Shown: piece by piece, positions 35,917 to 45,960 of the stretch | Position numbering within the stretch: the stretch's first letter is position 1 | How the letters are laid out: every line of letters starts with the position of its first letter | Notes under the pieces: model-generated | What the model was told of the DNA's origin: nothing | The model's database searches: none | What the model saw: only the letters and a program-made list of their open reading frames with translations | Program-made: the position numbers and the translations under genes | Source: Cyclospora cayetanensis | Lineage: Eukaryota; Apicomplexa; Conoidasida; Eucoccidiorida; Eimeriidae | Direction: 5' to 3' | NCBI RefSeq assembly: GCF_002999335.1 | Contig: NW_020312111.1 | Coordinates: 1 to 64,000, forward strand | Length of the DNA: 64,000 nt

Positions 35917-36535
35917 CTTCTTTCATTTCTTACTCTGCACAGTTGTAACTTGGGGTTAATATGGGAGATGTTGACAATCCACAGTGTCTTGAAGGCAGTT
36001 GCTCTTTCCTTAAATGGTTGTACCCAGCTTTTCTGTGGCCCTTCCAAAGGCGGGGCAGCCATTTAAACTCGGAGGCGCCACTGATTCCGGTTACCCCACC
36101 GCAAACGAGGTCCCCGGCCTGTCTGCATAGTGTCCACAGTGATTCATTAGTTCCTTTCGCTGTGAATTACGTGTTATTTGGTTGAGTCAATTTTTAACGA
36201 ACCGAGGACCTTTGGCACTTCTAAAGCGCGTCGTTTTCAGTTGCCTCGTGTCTACTCGACGGGATTCGCTCCCGAGCAACTTCCGTCGGCTGCAGATACA
36301 CAGTTCCTCCGATATTGTTTAGGGCCCTTTCGGGTACACACACTCGTCTCCTGCTTCTCGGTGCTGCCTCCACGCCGTTTACTGCCCTTGTATAGGGCTG
36401 TACACTATGTCATACAGCCTAGAGGCTGGCAGTGTTGTGGGGAGGCAGTAGGTACGGAGGAAGGAGAGCGCCAAGAACACTCTTGCTTGTATTGCTCCAT
36501 CTTCTGCCAGAACCAGGGGTCTTTTTAATCGTCGC
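35917..36535. other. Intergenic, nothing recognised
   Basis: Upstream region of the glutaredoxin gene; short ORFs only, no recognised motif. Confidence 0.5.
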
Positions 36536-37458
36536 ATGCATCTCATGGCTGGGAAGGGAGATCAAGGGCACCCGCTGCGGCAGCACATGCGGGTGTTGCT
36601 GGTGCTGCTGTTGCTGCAGTTGCCCTCGCTGGGGAAAGCCTTTACTGTAAGAGGCCCTAAAGCAGCGCTTTATGCTGATTTCCCTCGCGCTACTTCAAGC
36701 CTCCCTTCAGCAGACTGCAGGAGCGTACACTCCCATTTTGAGGGAACAGCGTCTCCAGGGATCAGGGGCTCCCTAGCGGTCTCGCCCTCTACTGGTGGCG
36801 CTAACCTGTTGCTCCCTCCTGATGAGTCGAACTCGAGATCAGCCGTGTCTCGCGAGGCCCTTGATCGGGTGGCGGAGCTGGTGAAAAACAACGAGTTGTT
36901 TGCATTTATCAAGGGGTCACCAGAAGAGCCCCAGTGCGGATTCAGCAGGGTTGTCATACAGGTGCTACGCGTAAGTAAAGCAAGGCACGAAGGGGCAGGT
37001 TGTGTGCATACACCTGAGGTTTCGAACTATATACTCTTTCTGCCCCATCCCTATTTACGCTCTAGGCGCATATAATGAATGCCTATGCTGCATGCTTTGC
37101 TATAAAGGGTTTTCATCTGGTCTGTTCTTGGTCGTACAAAGTAGGCCCGGCGTCGTTCGCGCCTGACTGTGTTGCCTCCAAGTGTAATACGGCCGCTTTA
37201 CGGCTAAAATTCATGGTTTGTGTTATTGCTGCTCAGGCGTGCGGTGTTACTTCAATCCCGTACCAGGATGTCCTCTTGGATCCTGAATTGCGAGCAGCCG
37301 TTCGGGTGTATGGGCAGTGGGAAACGTTTCCCCAGGTGTACATACACCAAGAACTCATTGGAGGAGCAGATATCCTTTTGGACATGTTTAAAAAGCAAAC
37401 ACTGCAAGAACTGCTGCAGAAGCACAGCCTTGTTCAGGAGGACAGTGCCCACCCGTAA
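36536..37458 (+). CDS. CGFS monothiol glutaredoxin with signal peptide, probably apicoplast-targeted
   Basis: CGFS glutaredoxins carry and transfer [2Fe-2S] clusters as glutathione-bound dimers. Exons 36536-36970 and 37237-37458 join in phase (CGC|GCG), giving 218 residues. Residues 1-17 may be dispensable: Met18 starts MRVLLVLLLLQLPSLGKAF, a clean signal peptide, followed by about 70 residues rich in Ser, Pro and Arg that could be a transit peptide. The fold starts near DRVAELVKNNELFAFIKGSP. The active site CGFS is at residues 134-137, split from the rest by the intron: RVVIQVLR|ACGVTSIPYQ. Conserved WETFPQVYI and the glutathione-site GGADILLDM follow. This bipartite leader points to the apicoplast, home of the SUF iron-sulfur pathway; secretion or a mitochondrial site are less likely. 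The long cytosolic two-domain type is excluded by the single domain. Confidence 0.88.
37335..37348. repeat. Near-palindrome GGTGTACATACACC (one of about 15 related sites)
   Basis: Perfect 6-bp inverted arms GGTGTA/TACACC with a 2-bp spacer, inside glutaredoxin exon 2 (coding QVYIHQ). A related site GGTGTATGGGCAGT lies 16 bp upstream at 37305-37318. The full list is given in the findings. Confidence 0.7.
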
Positions 37459-38047
37459 AGCATACGGAGGCGGGCAGCAAACAGCTCAAACCTAGCTAGC
37501 AACTCTTGAAATAACACTCTGGAGGCTCGTTACAAATTGCGCATGCCCAAGGGCCAATGCATGTGGGGCTTTTAACTTTGGGGTGCAGAGTTTAAGGTTC
37601 TGGACGTGAAGGGCCCATAGCAACTGGCAAGAAAAATAGCTCATGGCCATTCCGGGAATCGGAAGCGCCTATGGAACCCGTGAGAGGTAGCAGCAGAAAA
37701 TCTTCGGAGTTCCTGAAGTCAATTGCATTAACAAGTAGCATCTAAGTTTTTGGATGTTGTGCGGTTTAGGATCTAGGGGATAGCAAACCGTAGGGCCTTT
37801 CGCTTAGTGGTAAGACAATCTAGATGTATGGGTTTACGGTTTATGGTTCTTATGCGTCGGGTGTTCAATCTCCTTTCTTTCTTTGCCTGCCGCCAGTTCC
37901 AGCGCCTCGGCACACGCGCCCAAACGAACTGCCTGCCAACGCACATGCATGTGCACATGCAATAGCCTTCATTCACAACCGTAGAAAGCAAACCCGCGAA
38001 GGCGCTGGTTACCTTGCTCTTAAAGCATCTCGCTAGGTTGTTCATTT
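37459..38047. other. Convergent intergenic region, nothing recognised
   Basis: It lies between the glutaredoxin gene (+) and the LRR gene (-), which converge, so it should hold both 3' UTRs. No repeat or RNA gene was seen. Confidence 0.5.
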
Positions 38048-39969
38048 CTACGGAGTAAGCTCTGTGGCGTAATACGCTAGGATTACATGTCTTGCTGTTG
38101 CGAGGGCCTTGTGTGGTTGCTTCATCTGTTGCTGGGCCTTGCTGTACAGACACTCCACCGCTTCTCGGATTTGTTTGGCGTTTCTCGGTTGCCACTGCTG
38201 CTGAAGTAGCCATTCTCGAAACTCCCGAACAAGCATCGTGGGCCGCTGTGGCTCACCGTCCACTGATGTCTCCTTTCTATCTAGCAGCTGCTGCTGATTA
38301 GCAGCAGCAAGTGCTGTCGCTGCGGCAGCGCGGGCTTTCGACCCAGTCGTCGCTGAGGGCAACTTTGTTGTTACCACTGCTGTAGTCGCCTGCTCAACGG
38401 CAGCAGCAGCTCCTCCTCCTGCCAGAGCTGAAGGGTCCCCTTCCAGCGCTTTGAATTGTAGATACGCATCAAAGTCGCCGACTGCAGCGGGGGAAAGGCT
38501 CGCTCCAATCAACCATGGATCTTCCTGCAGCTTAAAACAAAGGCGGCGCCACTCCTCACAGGGGAGAGAAGCGGCCTCTGGTGCTGCTGACGCCGGACGT
38601 ACTGCTTCTGCGCCTGATTGCTTGGTAATCCCCATACGGCTAATTCTACGGCTGGTGCCAGCAGCAGATGCAGCGTTTCCAGCAATACTCGTGTTGTTCT
38701 TGATTTCGCTGCGCAATGCAGCACTTCCAAGGGCTAATAGGTTCTCGATAATGGCCTCCAGTTGCCAGTCAGCCAAAGCATAAACTTTGCTGCCACCGCT
38801 ATTGCAAATACATCTGGTCCTTGTTCTCTTGAGGGAGTCAGTAGGATGGCAACTTTCAGGCACCGTCCTCTGATTTGTATCTCCTTCAGCTGTTCCCCGC
38901 AGAAGTTGCTGCACCATAGTGGGCTTGTTGCTGCACTGACGGTCTTGCCGCTTTTCCGCTAATGCCGCGGCGCGAAGGACGTGAGCCTCGCAAGGAGAAA
39001 ATGTGGCCTGGGAGAGATCGGGCATTTTTTGGAGACAAAAGGCAGCCGATGCTTCCTTTTGCATCTGCCCTTGCCGCAGTTGGTTTGACCGTGGTGCTTT
39101 AGGGATTGAATGAGTGCCTCTGGGGGGTGGCAGGACTGAAGGGGACTTTCTCTCCTCCACCGTCACAGGCAGGCAGTCGAGCAGCTGTAATGAAATTGTG
39201 GCCTGCACTACGCGGGCCCTGTGGAGCAGCAGTAAAAAAAAAATGCTTTAGAGCTAGCAGGAGCGTTTGCGGGGATTAGTCAGAAACAGCATCAGCCTCA
39301 GCAGAGATAGCTATATGCGCGAAATAGCGATTTGTGGCTAAGCAAAGTCCGTCCTTTTCTTTTCTGCACGTTCTGCAGCAAGCGTAGCTCCAGCTAGTGT
39401 TCCTGCTGCGGCTGCTGCAGATACCTGTAGCGTGCTTCAGCAGTAATGGGGTTGCCCAGGAGGTTGAGCGTGCGAAGTCTTTTAAAGGCGTGAACTGCGT
39501 TGCACTGTTCTTCGACACTGTGAATTCGGTTTTCTGCCAAAGACAGGATCTCCAAGCTGTTTCGGCTGCCGGAGAGAGAAGGGATAGCGCAGAGTTCGTT
39601 GTTGTCGGCATATACCTCTTTCAGGTAACAGCAAAGAGAAAGGGGAGAAAGGGAGCGCAGGCAGTTTCGGTTGAGCCATATGTAACGCAGAGAACGGAGA
39701 TATGCGAAAGAATGTGCCAGACAAACCCCACCCAAATCACACAGGTGAAGTTCCTCCACAGAAGACAGACGAGAACACGAGGCGCCACACGCCCCAGGAT
39801 GTAGTACGGGAGAACCTGATTCTTCCATTGTTTCTGCGGGTGTTGTTTTTGCTAGTGGTGCGCTATCCGCTGTATGTGCAAAAGTTCTAGTTTTGGGTTT
39901 GGTGTTCGTATCCAGGCCCTCAGTGTAACCCTTGCCCTCGGGGTTGGCGTGATACAGCTTTTTCGGCAT
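38048..39969 (-). CDS. Leucine-rich-repeat protein (LRR N-terminal half, unknown C-terminal half)
   Basis: Two minus-strand exons, 39969-39425 and 39218-38048, join as AG|G and give 571 residues from ATG 39969 (MPKKLYHANPEG). Repeats of the SDS22/LRRC type run through residues ~65-180: VEELHLCDLGGVCLAHSFAY, LRSLRYIWLNRNCLRSLSP, LKEVYADNNELCAIPSL, LEILSLAENRIHSVEE and LRTLNLLGNPITAEARYR. The splice completes the usual C-cap, VVQATISLQLLDCLPVTVEE. The remaining ~360 residues are Ala/Gln-rich with some predicted helix (LVREFREWLLQQQWQPRN) and match nothing I know. LRRs of this type occur in axonemal, centrosomal and phosphatase-regulating proteins; flagellated microgametes make an axonemal role possible, but this is inference. 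It is divergent from the TDP2 gene. Confidence 0.75.
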
Positions 39970-41011
39970 CGTGCTGCTTCGAGTAAAGACGCAGAGAGAA
40001 GCCAACGGTGGTCAGACACTACACATGCAGGCCTTTAGATGTGTAGGTTTCACGTAGGGTCTACTTCTGCCTCTTCCCGTGTTTTTCTCTTCAGGGCAAC
40101 CCCAGAGGGGAACCGTGAAGGAGCATGGACAAAACGAAATCGATGTGCAAGTTCGCCATGTAGACGATGTACTGTCTCTAGCGCTATACGGCTTCCTGTA
40201 AAGCCCTCATGCCAGTCTCTTACTCTTGGAAAAGGTGCAAGGAACCCTTGTTGCGGCGAGAGGAAGGGCCCCCTGAGGCGATATCCCTCTAGGTCTTTCC
40301 CTTACTGCCTATTGTCATGGGAAACTGTGCATTCTACTTGGACGCGAGGCAACTGTCTACATACACCTCGGCCTGAGCGTTTGTTTGAGGAGGACTTGTA
40401 TTACTGAAGTCACCCTCCAAGTTGAACGTAGCAGGCACCCTATAGGGTATGCGGAGGAGAGAAGACATTGGGTTGCAGCGTGCGACAGAAGAAATCACTT
40501 GGGCAAAGACTTGGGCACTCTTGATGGCTATGCTTATCTCTGTAAGAATACAATTGCTGATGCTACTGCTGGAGAGTCTTTGGCTGGCCGCCCGGTAGCA
40601 GCATCTGAGCGAGAGCATTTAAACGCACCTGAAACAGAGGCAGCAGACATTGAGAAAAATGGAAACGATCCAGATGTCCAATCTATGGTGCACTTCTTAC
40701 ACTTCAGGTTCTTATTCAAAACGCAACACAAGCCTTTGTGCGTACCAACGCATGCAGACAGACGCCGCGCCCAACGATTATGAATTGCGCCTAGGCAGTA
40801 ACATCGCAGTTTCCACCAGTTTTCAAAGGGAAGTTAGCCTAAATGGCGGTTTGCTTGCTGCCTTCTTCCTTCTTGGCCAGCTTTATAGGCCATAAATCCT
40901 ACAAGGCATCGGCCGACTAGCGTCGTCACTGTATGCATTCACGTACCTACACCAACACACACGCACTCCTCCACGTTAGCGCCACTTGTAAAGAGTTTCA
41001 GGATCTGACTG
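39970..41011. other. Divergent intergenic region, no supported gene
   Basis: It lies between the LRR gene (-) and the TDP2 gene (+) and should contain both promoters. Short ORFs only (for example 40385-40783); none shows family motifs or a convincing splice pattern. Confidence 0.5.
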
Positions 41012-43333
41012 ATGCTTACCGTTGCTGTACCGTCCATTGTTGGTACTTTTTCTGCCTTGCCTTGCGTTGTACTGCTCTGCATCGGCGGCCTCTTGCCGCT
41101 TCCCCTCCATACTGCTGTTGCTTTCTCTCTCCCTCCAGCTTCTGCCGGAATTGCCTCTGCCCTTGGATCTCCTCAAGAGGTCCCCCTGAGGGCTCTTTCA
41201 AGAGATGCGAGTTTCGGGTGCCCCCCTCCGGTGTCACTACACCCCGAAGCGAGCAGTACCCCAATGAATCCCCAACACGACCGCAGCCAGAATCCCGAGG
41301 AGGCCATCGATAAAGAGGTAGCAGAACTGAGACGCATGTGCGCGGAGAGGTATCAGAAGCACCTTCAGCAGCAAGATAAGCAGCATGAGCGGAAATGCCA
41401 CCAGACGCAGGAGGACGATGAGCCTCAGTACATAAGCAGCAGCAGCGAGGATTTGAATCGAGAAACGGGGCGAGCAGAGACAGCGATATCCCTGCCAAGC
41501 AGCAGCAGCTGCGGCAGCACAAGAAGCAGCCTCCCCAGACACCGGCCGTACATAGCCGCCATCGACACCAACACTGACTCGACTCAGCTTTCTGAAGGTC
41601 CCCCCCTCACCAACAACAACCAGAGCAGCTCCAGCAGCGGCCGCAAGAGAAAGAAAGGATCAACTGGTGGCTTCGGCGATTCGTTTCCCAGGAATGAAAG
41701 CTCCGAAACCAAAAGTTCGGCTCCGCAGAGCATGCATGGGAGCAGTAGCAGTTGCGGGGGTGGCAGCGCGAGCAGCATGAAGACGGGAGAATCTGGCTCT
41801 GGCAGTGCCCCTCTCAGTGCGGATACACCGGAAAGCCTTTTCCCAGACTCTGCTCTTCCAATCTGGCGAGATGAATTCGATCTGCTTACCTGGTAGGATT
41901 CGAGGAGGCGGCTGTTACTGAAACGGCAAATACGGCAACGCAACATAGGCCACAGCGTTGGGAACGTGAGGAGCGTGCAGCTATCGTAGGTAGGATGTGC
42001 TGCTGCTTCTTCTCCTTTTTGCTCTGGGCGTGTTTTCGCACCGCCGCTTTCGTCCTCTTTCTCATGCGAATGTAGCTGTGTGTCATCAGCCTTTGTTCGT
42101 TGCCGCTGCTGCAGGAATCTGGACGGACTCGATGATCGCATGCTGCGCCTGCGGATGCTCGCAGTCTGTTCTGAAGTGCTGCAGCGACGCCCAGCAGTGG
42201 TGTTGCTGCAGGAGGTCGTTGATAGCAGTGCCAGGCTGCTTCAGCAGCGACTGCAGCAGCATTACAGGCTGTACTTACCTCGGCCTCCCCCATCTTCTGA
42301 CGCAGCTGCTGCTCCTCCAGAAGCGTCGAGCGACACGCAGGCACTGGTTCCTGGCTGTCCTTATTACTGTGCAGTGCTTCTTTGCAGAAAGCAGATGGTG
42401 CCGCCTGCGCGAGGAGAGCTGCAGTCTCTTTGGTTCCCAGGCAGCAGCATGGGGAGGCATTTGTTGTATGGATGCTGCAGCAGCAGCAAACGACCCCAGG
42501 AGCCTCTGCTGGTGCTAACCACCCACTTGGAGTCGATGAGGCCGTTTATGCAGCAGAGAAGGGAGCAGCTGATGCACTGCTTCCGACTCATGGAAGCCGT
42601 CACTACGGCTGACCCCCTGCAGCAGCATGAGGAGCAGCAGAAGGAAGAGGGGCCAGTCTTCTCCGACGCATTCCCCCTGGGAAAGGCTGAAAAAGTCAGC
42701 ACTGCGATCCTTGCAGGAGATCTGAATCTCAGAGATGACGAGCTCCTGCTGGATCGCCGACACCATCAACAGGGGGGGCCAAATAAGCGATTCAAAGGCG
42801 GAGGCGGAAGCAGCAGCAGCAGCAGCGATACAATTGTGCCCAGGGGAACGATTGACGCATGGGAATTCTTGGGGCGAAGCTCTAGGTGTATGTACACCTG
42901 GGACATGTTGTGGAACGACAACCACGCCGAAGTCAAGAGGCGCTACAAGCCGAGATGCAGATTCGATAGGGTGTTCGTCACCTCAGACCCTCCTCTGCAG
43001 CTTTCTTCGCGCCAGGAAGGCGAACTCGAAGACGCCTCTCCCCCCAGTGGCTCTCCAGAGCGCTCCAAGAAGGGGCTTTGCCAGGAAAGCGGAATCGACG
43101 AACCAACAGCTGCAGCAGACCAACCCCGTTGGTGCCCTGTTGGGATGAGCCTGGTTGGCACCCAGCGACTCGAAAGCGTCGGCTGTTTTCCCTCAGATCA
43201 TTTTGGCATTCTGTGCCGCTTTAGAAGGCTAGGAGGATCAGACGGTACGCTCGGTAGTTCTTTCAGGGGCCCTCGCAAAGCAACGCGTGATCCGAAAGGG
43301 CCCCCTGATACCCAGCGTGCAGCGCAGACCTAA
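41012..43333 (+). CDS. TDP2: Tyrosyl-DNA phosphodiesterase 2 (TDP2)-type enzyme with hydrophobic N-terminal leader
   Basis: TDP2 removes tyrosine from 5' DNA ends left by trapped type II topoisomerases, using a Mg-dependent endonuclease/exonuclease/phosphatase fold. Exons 41012-41892 and 42115-43333 join as TG|G inside the first catalytic motif, LLTW|NLDGLDDR; 699 residues. The catalytic residues are visible: Asn295 in TWN, Glu327 in VVLLQEV, THLES, Asp in GDLNLRD, and His in FPSDHFG. GTIDAWEFLG, MYTWDMLWN and RFDRVFV are TDP2-specific rather than generic for the fold. The first 40 residues (VPSIVGTFSALPCVVLLCIG, then LPLPLHTAVAFS) look like a signal peptide, followed by ~240 Ser-rich disordered residues. 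If that start is used, an organelle is the likely site; an internal start such as MNPQHDRSQNPEE would give a nuclear form. Confidence 0.88.
42885..42898. repeat. Near-palindrome GGTGTATGTACACC (one of about 15 related sites)
   Basis: Inverted arms GGTGTA/TACACC with a 2-bp spacer, inside TDP2 exon 2, read in a different frame from the glutaredoxin copy (RCMYTW). Confidence 0.7.
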
Positions 43334-43442
43334 ACAGGCTCTGAAGGGGGGCCCCCTGGATAGACTGGTGGTACTTATACGGCTACAACCCTGACGTAGC
43401 CACTAAGGGGCCCTCTTGCACTTGGCCTACCTCCGTCCAACG

Positions 43443-43618
43443 AACGAACGCCTCCCTAGAGGCTTCTTAACGATCTAAGTAACACCAACGAACGTCTCCC
43501 TAGAGGCTTCTTGACGATCTAGTTGACACCAACGAACGTCTCCCTAGAGGCTTCTCAACGATCTAGTTGACACCAACGAACGTCTCCCTAGCGGCTTCTC
43601 AACGATCTAGTTGACACG
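43443..43618. repeat. 44-bp minisatellite, four copies
   Basis: The unit starts AACGAACGTCTCCCTAGAGG and continues CTTCTCAACGATCTAGTTGACACC, with copies at 43443, 43487, 43531 and 43575 that differ by a few bases. It lies about 110 bp after the TDP2 stop codon. There are no unique spacers, so it is not a CRISPR-like array. Confidence 0.95.
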
Positions 43619-45960
43619 GGGGAGACGCAGGGGACCCTACTTCGTGTTGAGTGGAGAAGTACTTCCTGCAACGTAGCCTGGCCATTTTTTCTAGCTGCAG
43701 CAAGTGGCAAAAGTGAAAGCTGCCTGTGAAGTCTACATTTGTGAACTAAACGAGCAGACACCAAAAAATGTAAAGCTAAATTTCAGTCTAGTGACTGATA
43801 AAACGAACAGCAGCATAATCGTGAAAGCCTGCACGGAGTTATGGGCCTCTGGCGGCTTCCTACGGCAAATTCGGCTCCAAGCTTGGCAGCGGATATCTCA
43901 GGGGTTGCCATTGGATGCCCCTGATTCTATGCAGTGGTGACTCCTATAATCTAGTCTACTCTGCAGAAGCGTGTTTTGGTCAAAGGCAAGGGCAATTACA
44001 CAGAGGTTTTAGCCAACCCACTTGGGTATAGCACCAAGCTACACTTTGGCCGTAACGCTGTTGCGAATGTCTCCGTAGGGGGCGACACTACTGCGGTCCC
44101 ATCGCCAATTTGGTAGGCTACTTCGCATTTTCAGGAAAGCTTCCCTTTTCCCCCTCTAGTGTCTCACAATTACCGACATGAGAGGAGGGGGCAAGCGAGG
44201 CTGTGCTGCGTTGCTGTACCCTTTGAGCACTCAAAGCAGTTACAGCTATATGCAGATAACATCTGGAGCACGCGCACACAACATTCTTTAAGTGTGCCGG
44301 ACTAACGGTACTGTGCAATAATTTAAATATACGAACACGCAAATCTATTAGTCAATTCTATCCTTATCTGTATACAGCTAGTGTAACAAAAGTACGTGTG
44401 TAACGTGTCACGTTAGGTGCTATGTGCAACTAGCTAGGACTGCTTGGGGTGCCTCTAGGGTGCAGCAAAGCGCACCCTAGCAGCCCCTGTGCCATCACGT
44501 CCGATGTCAAGAACTGCGAGAACATGGGAAGGAAGGAGCTTGCTTGGTGAAAATATTAATTTTCTACCAAGTTGGTGGTGAGCCGGGCTTAAGCGTCGCC
44601 CTACGTAGGCCGTAGGTGAAGCGTGACACCTCGTGCCTCCAAATACGTGAATGTGCGACACGCTTAGAATGGATACTGGTATCTAGCGGGGGAGGTCCTG
44701 CTACTCCTGACGCTCTCAGAGTAGACACACACACTCGCGCCGACCGGTACGCGATAGATGCTATTGTAGCCAAGCAGTTATTTCAGATGTGCCTATGCGT
44801 GCGAAAACGTTCACCCCATGAGGGTAGCGCGTGTGCTTGCAGAGTTATTGCTTGCAAATGGGAGGAGGCATGCCCCAAGAGTGCAGCTGGCCGGACCCTC
44901 AGTGACGGTTCCCACGAGGCTTGAAACCACTTGGCCTAATGACAAATCGGAAGAGGAGGAACAAAGCTCTTTTGAGAAGCTGTTGCTACCGCTCTCTCCA
45001 GGTAGCTTACCACGCTCCCAATTTGGGAGTGTTCTTAGGGGTGACTGACGATGCAAAACGGTGTTCAGTCGACGTGGGGCTCGGCTATGAACCCCTTAAG
45101 CTGGAGAAGTAGGCTTCCACGGGCGAAACATTGACACTAGATGAAAAAGGAGGAATTCAAGCGTCAGAATTGCGAGAAAATAACGGAAAATGGTGGTATT
45201 TCTGTGCGATTTTGCACAAGGTCTTCTCTGAGGCCTGTTTAGGTATTCGATGCCCGAAGGGTGGTCCTCCAGTCGGCATGAAATCGAGTTAAAAGTATCA
45301 AGTTTTGATGGACCTTTTCTCTAGTTTCTTGATTTTAGCGCTTTCCTTAGTGTTCTGCCTTGGTTTTATGTACTGCCGTCCTCAGACCAATGGACGTGAG
45401 AGCCTACTCACGCGGTGGTCCTTCTGCGGTGTATGTTGTACAGGAGTCGTGCCCACCAAAATGTGCAGTATGAGCGCTCTCCACCCAGCCCCAATCCCTA
45501 AACTACAGGCGCTACCCTCGAAATGATGTGTTTTCGGGGTTTTATTTGTACGTTGTGCCCGTGATCCGGGTAAATTTGGCCTGCCCCTTTTCCTCGCCGC
45601 ATGTATGTACATGAACGCGCTCCGTTCCACCGCGAAGCCATACACCCCCTGCCTCCCAACAACCGGCGACCTAACGTATACCCTGCTCTTTTATCTTCAT
45701 TTATTAAGTTCACCCGCGTCATGCAGGCGCTGACACCCTCAGGACTGCTGCAAGCAGCACAATGCTCTAGAAACTGAGTCGCGCATGTAGCGCTCTAATT
45801 TGCAAGCTCCATCCGGAGAAGCAGCCTTCCTCTTGAACCCCATAGGGACGCGCTGCAATACACCGGCGCATCAAAACCCCCCTGCGTTTTGCAGCGCTGT
45901 GCCTCCGTTGCGTTCAATTGACGCTCTTTGAGAGGCTTCGAGGCGCAGGGTTGAGCATCG
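43619..45960. other. Intergenic with a diverged dispersed repeat
   Basis: No gene was recognised. About 44140-44400 resembles 53875-54120 (shared order: GTTGCTG, GAGCACTCA, TGCA..ACATCT, GCGCACAC.CAACATT). About 44405-44560 resembles 55040-55150 (shared CGCACCCTAGC..CCC and a TCATGTC/TCACGTC block). The 17-mer GCTATGTGCAACTAGCT at 44419-44435 also occurs at 22638-22654. These look like remnants of an interspersed element, but no terminal repeats or coding domain could be found. Confidence 0.5.

Noticed and set aside
43443..43618. CRISPR-like array
   Set aside because: Repeats are directly adjacent with no unique spacers, and the genome is eukaryotic.
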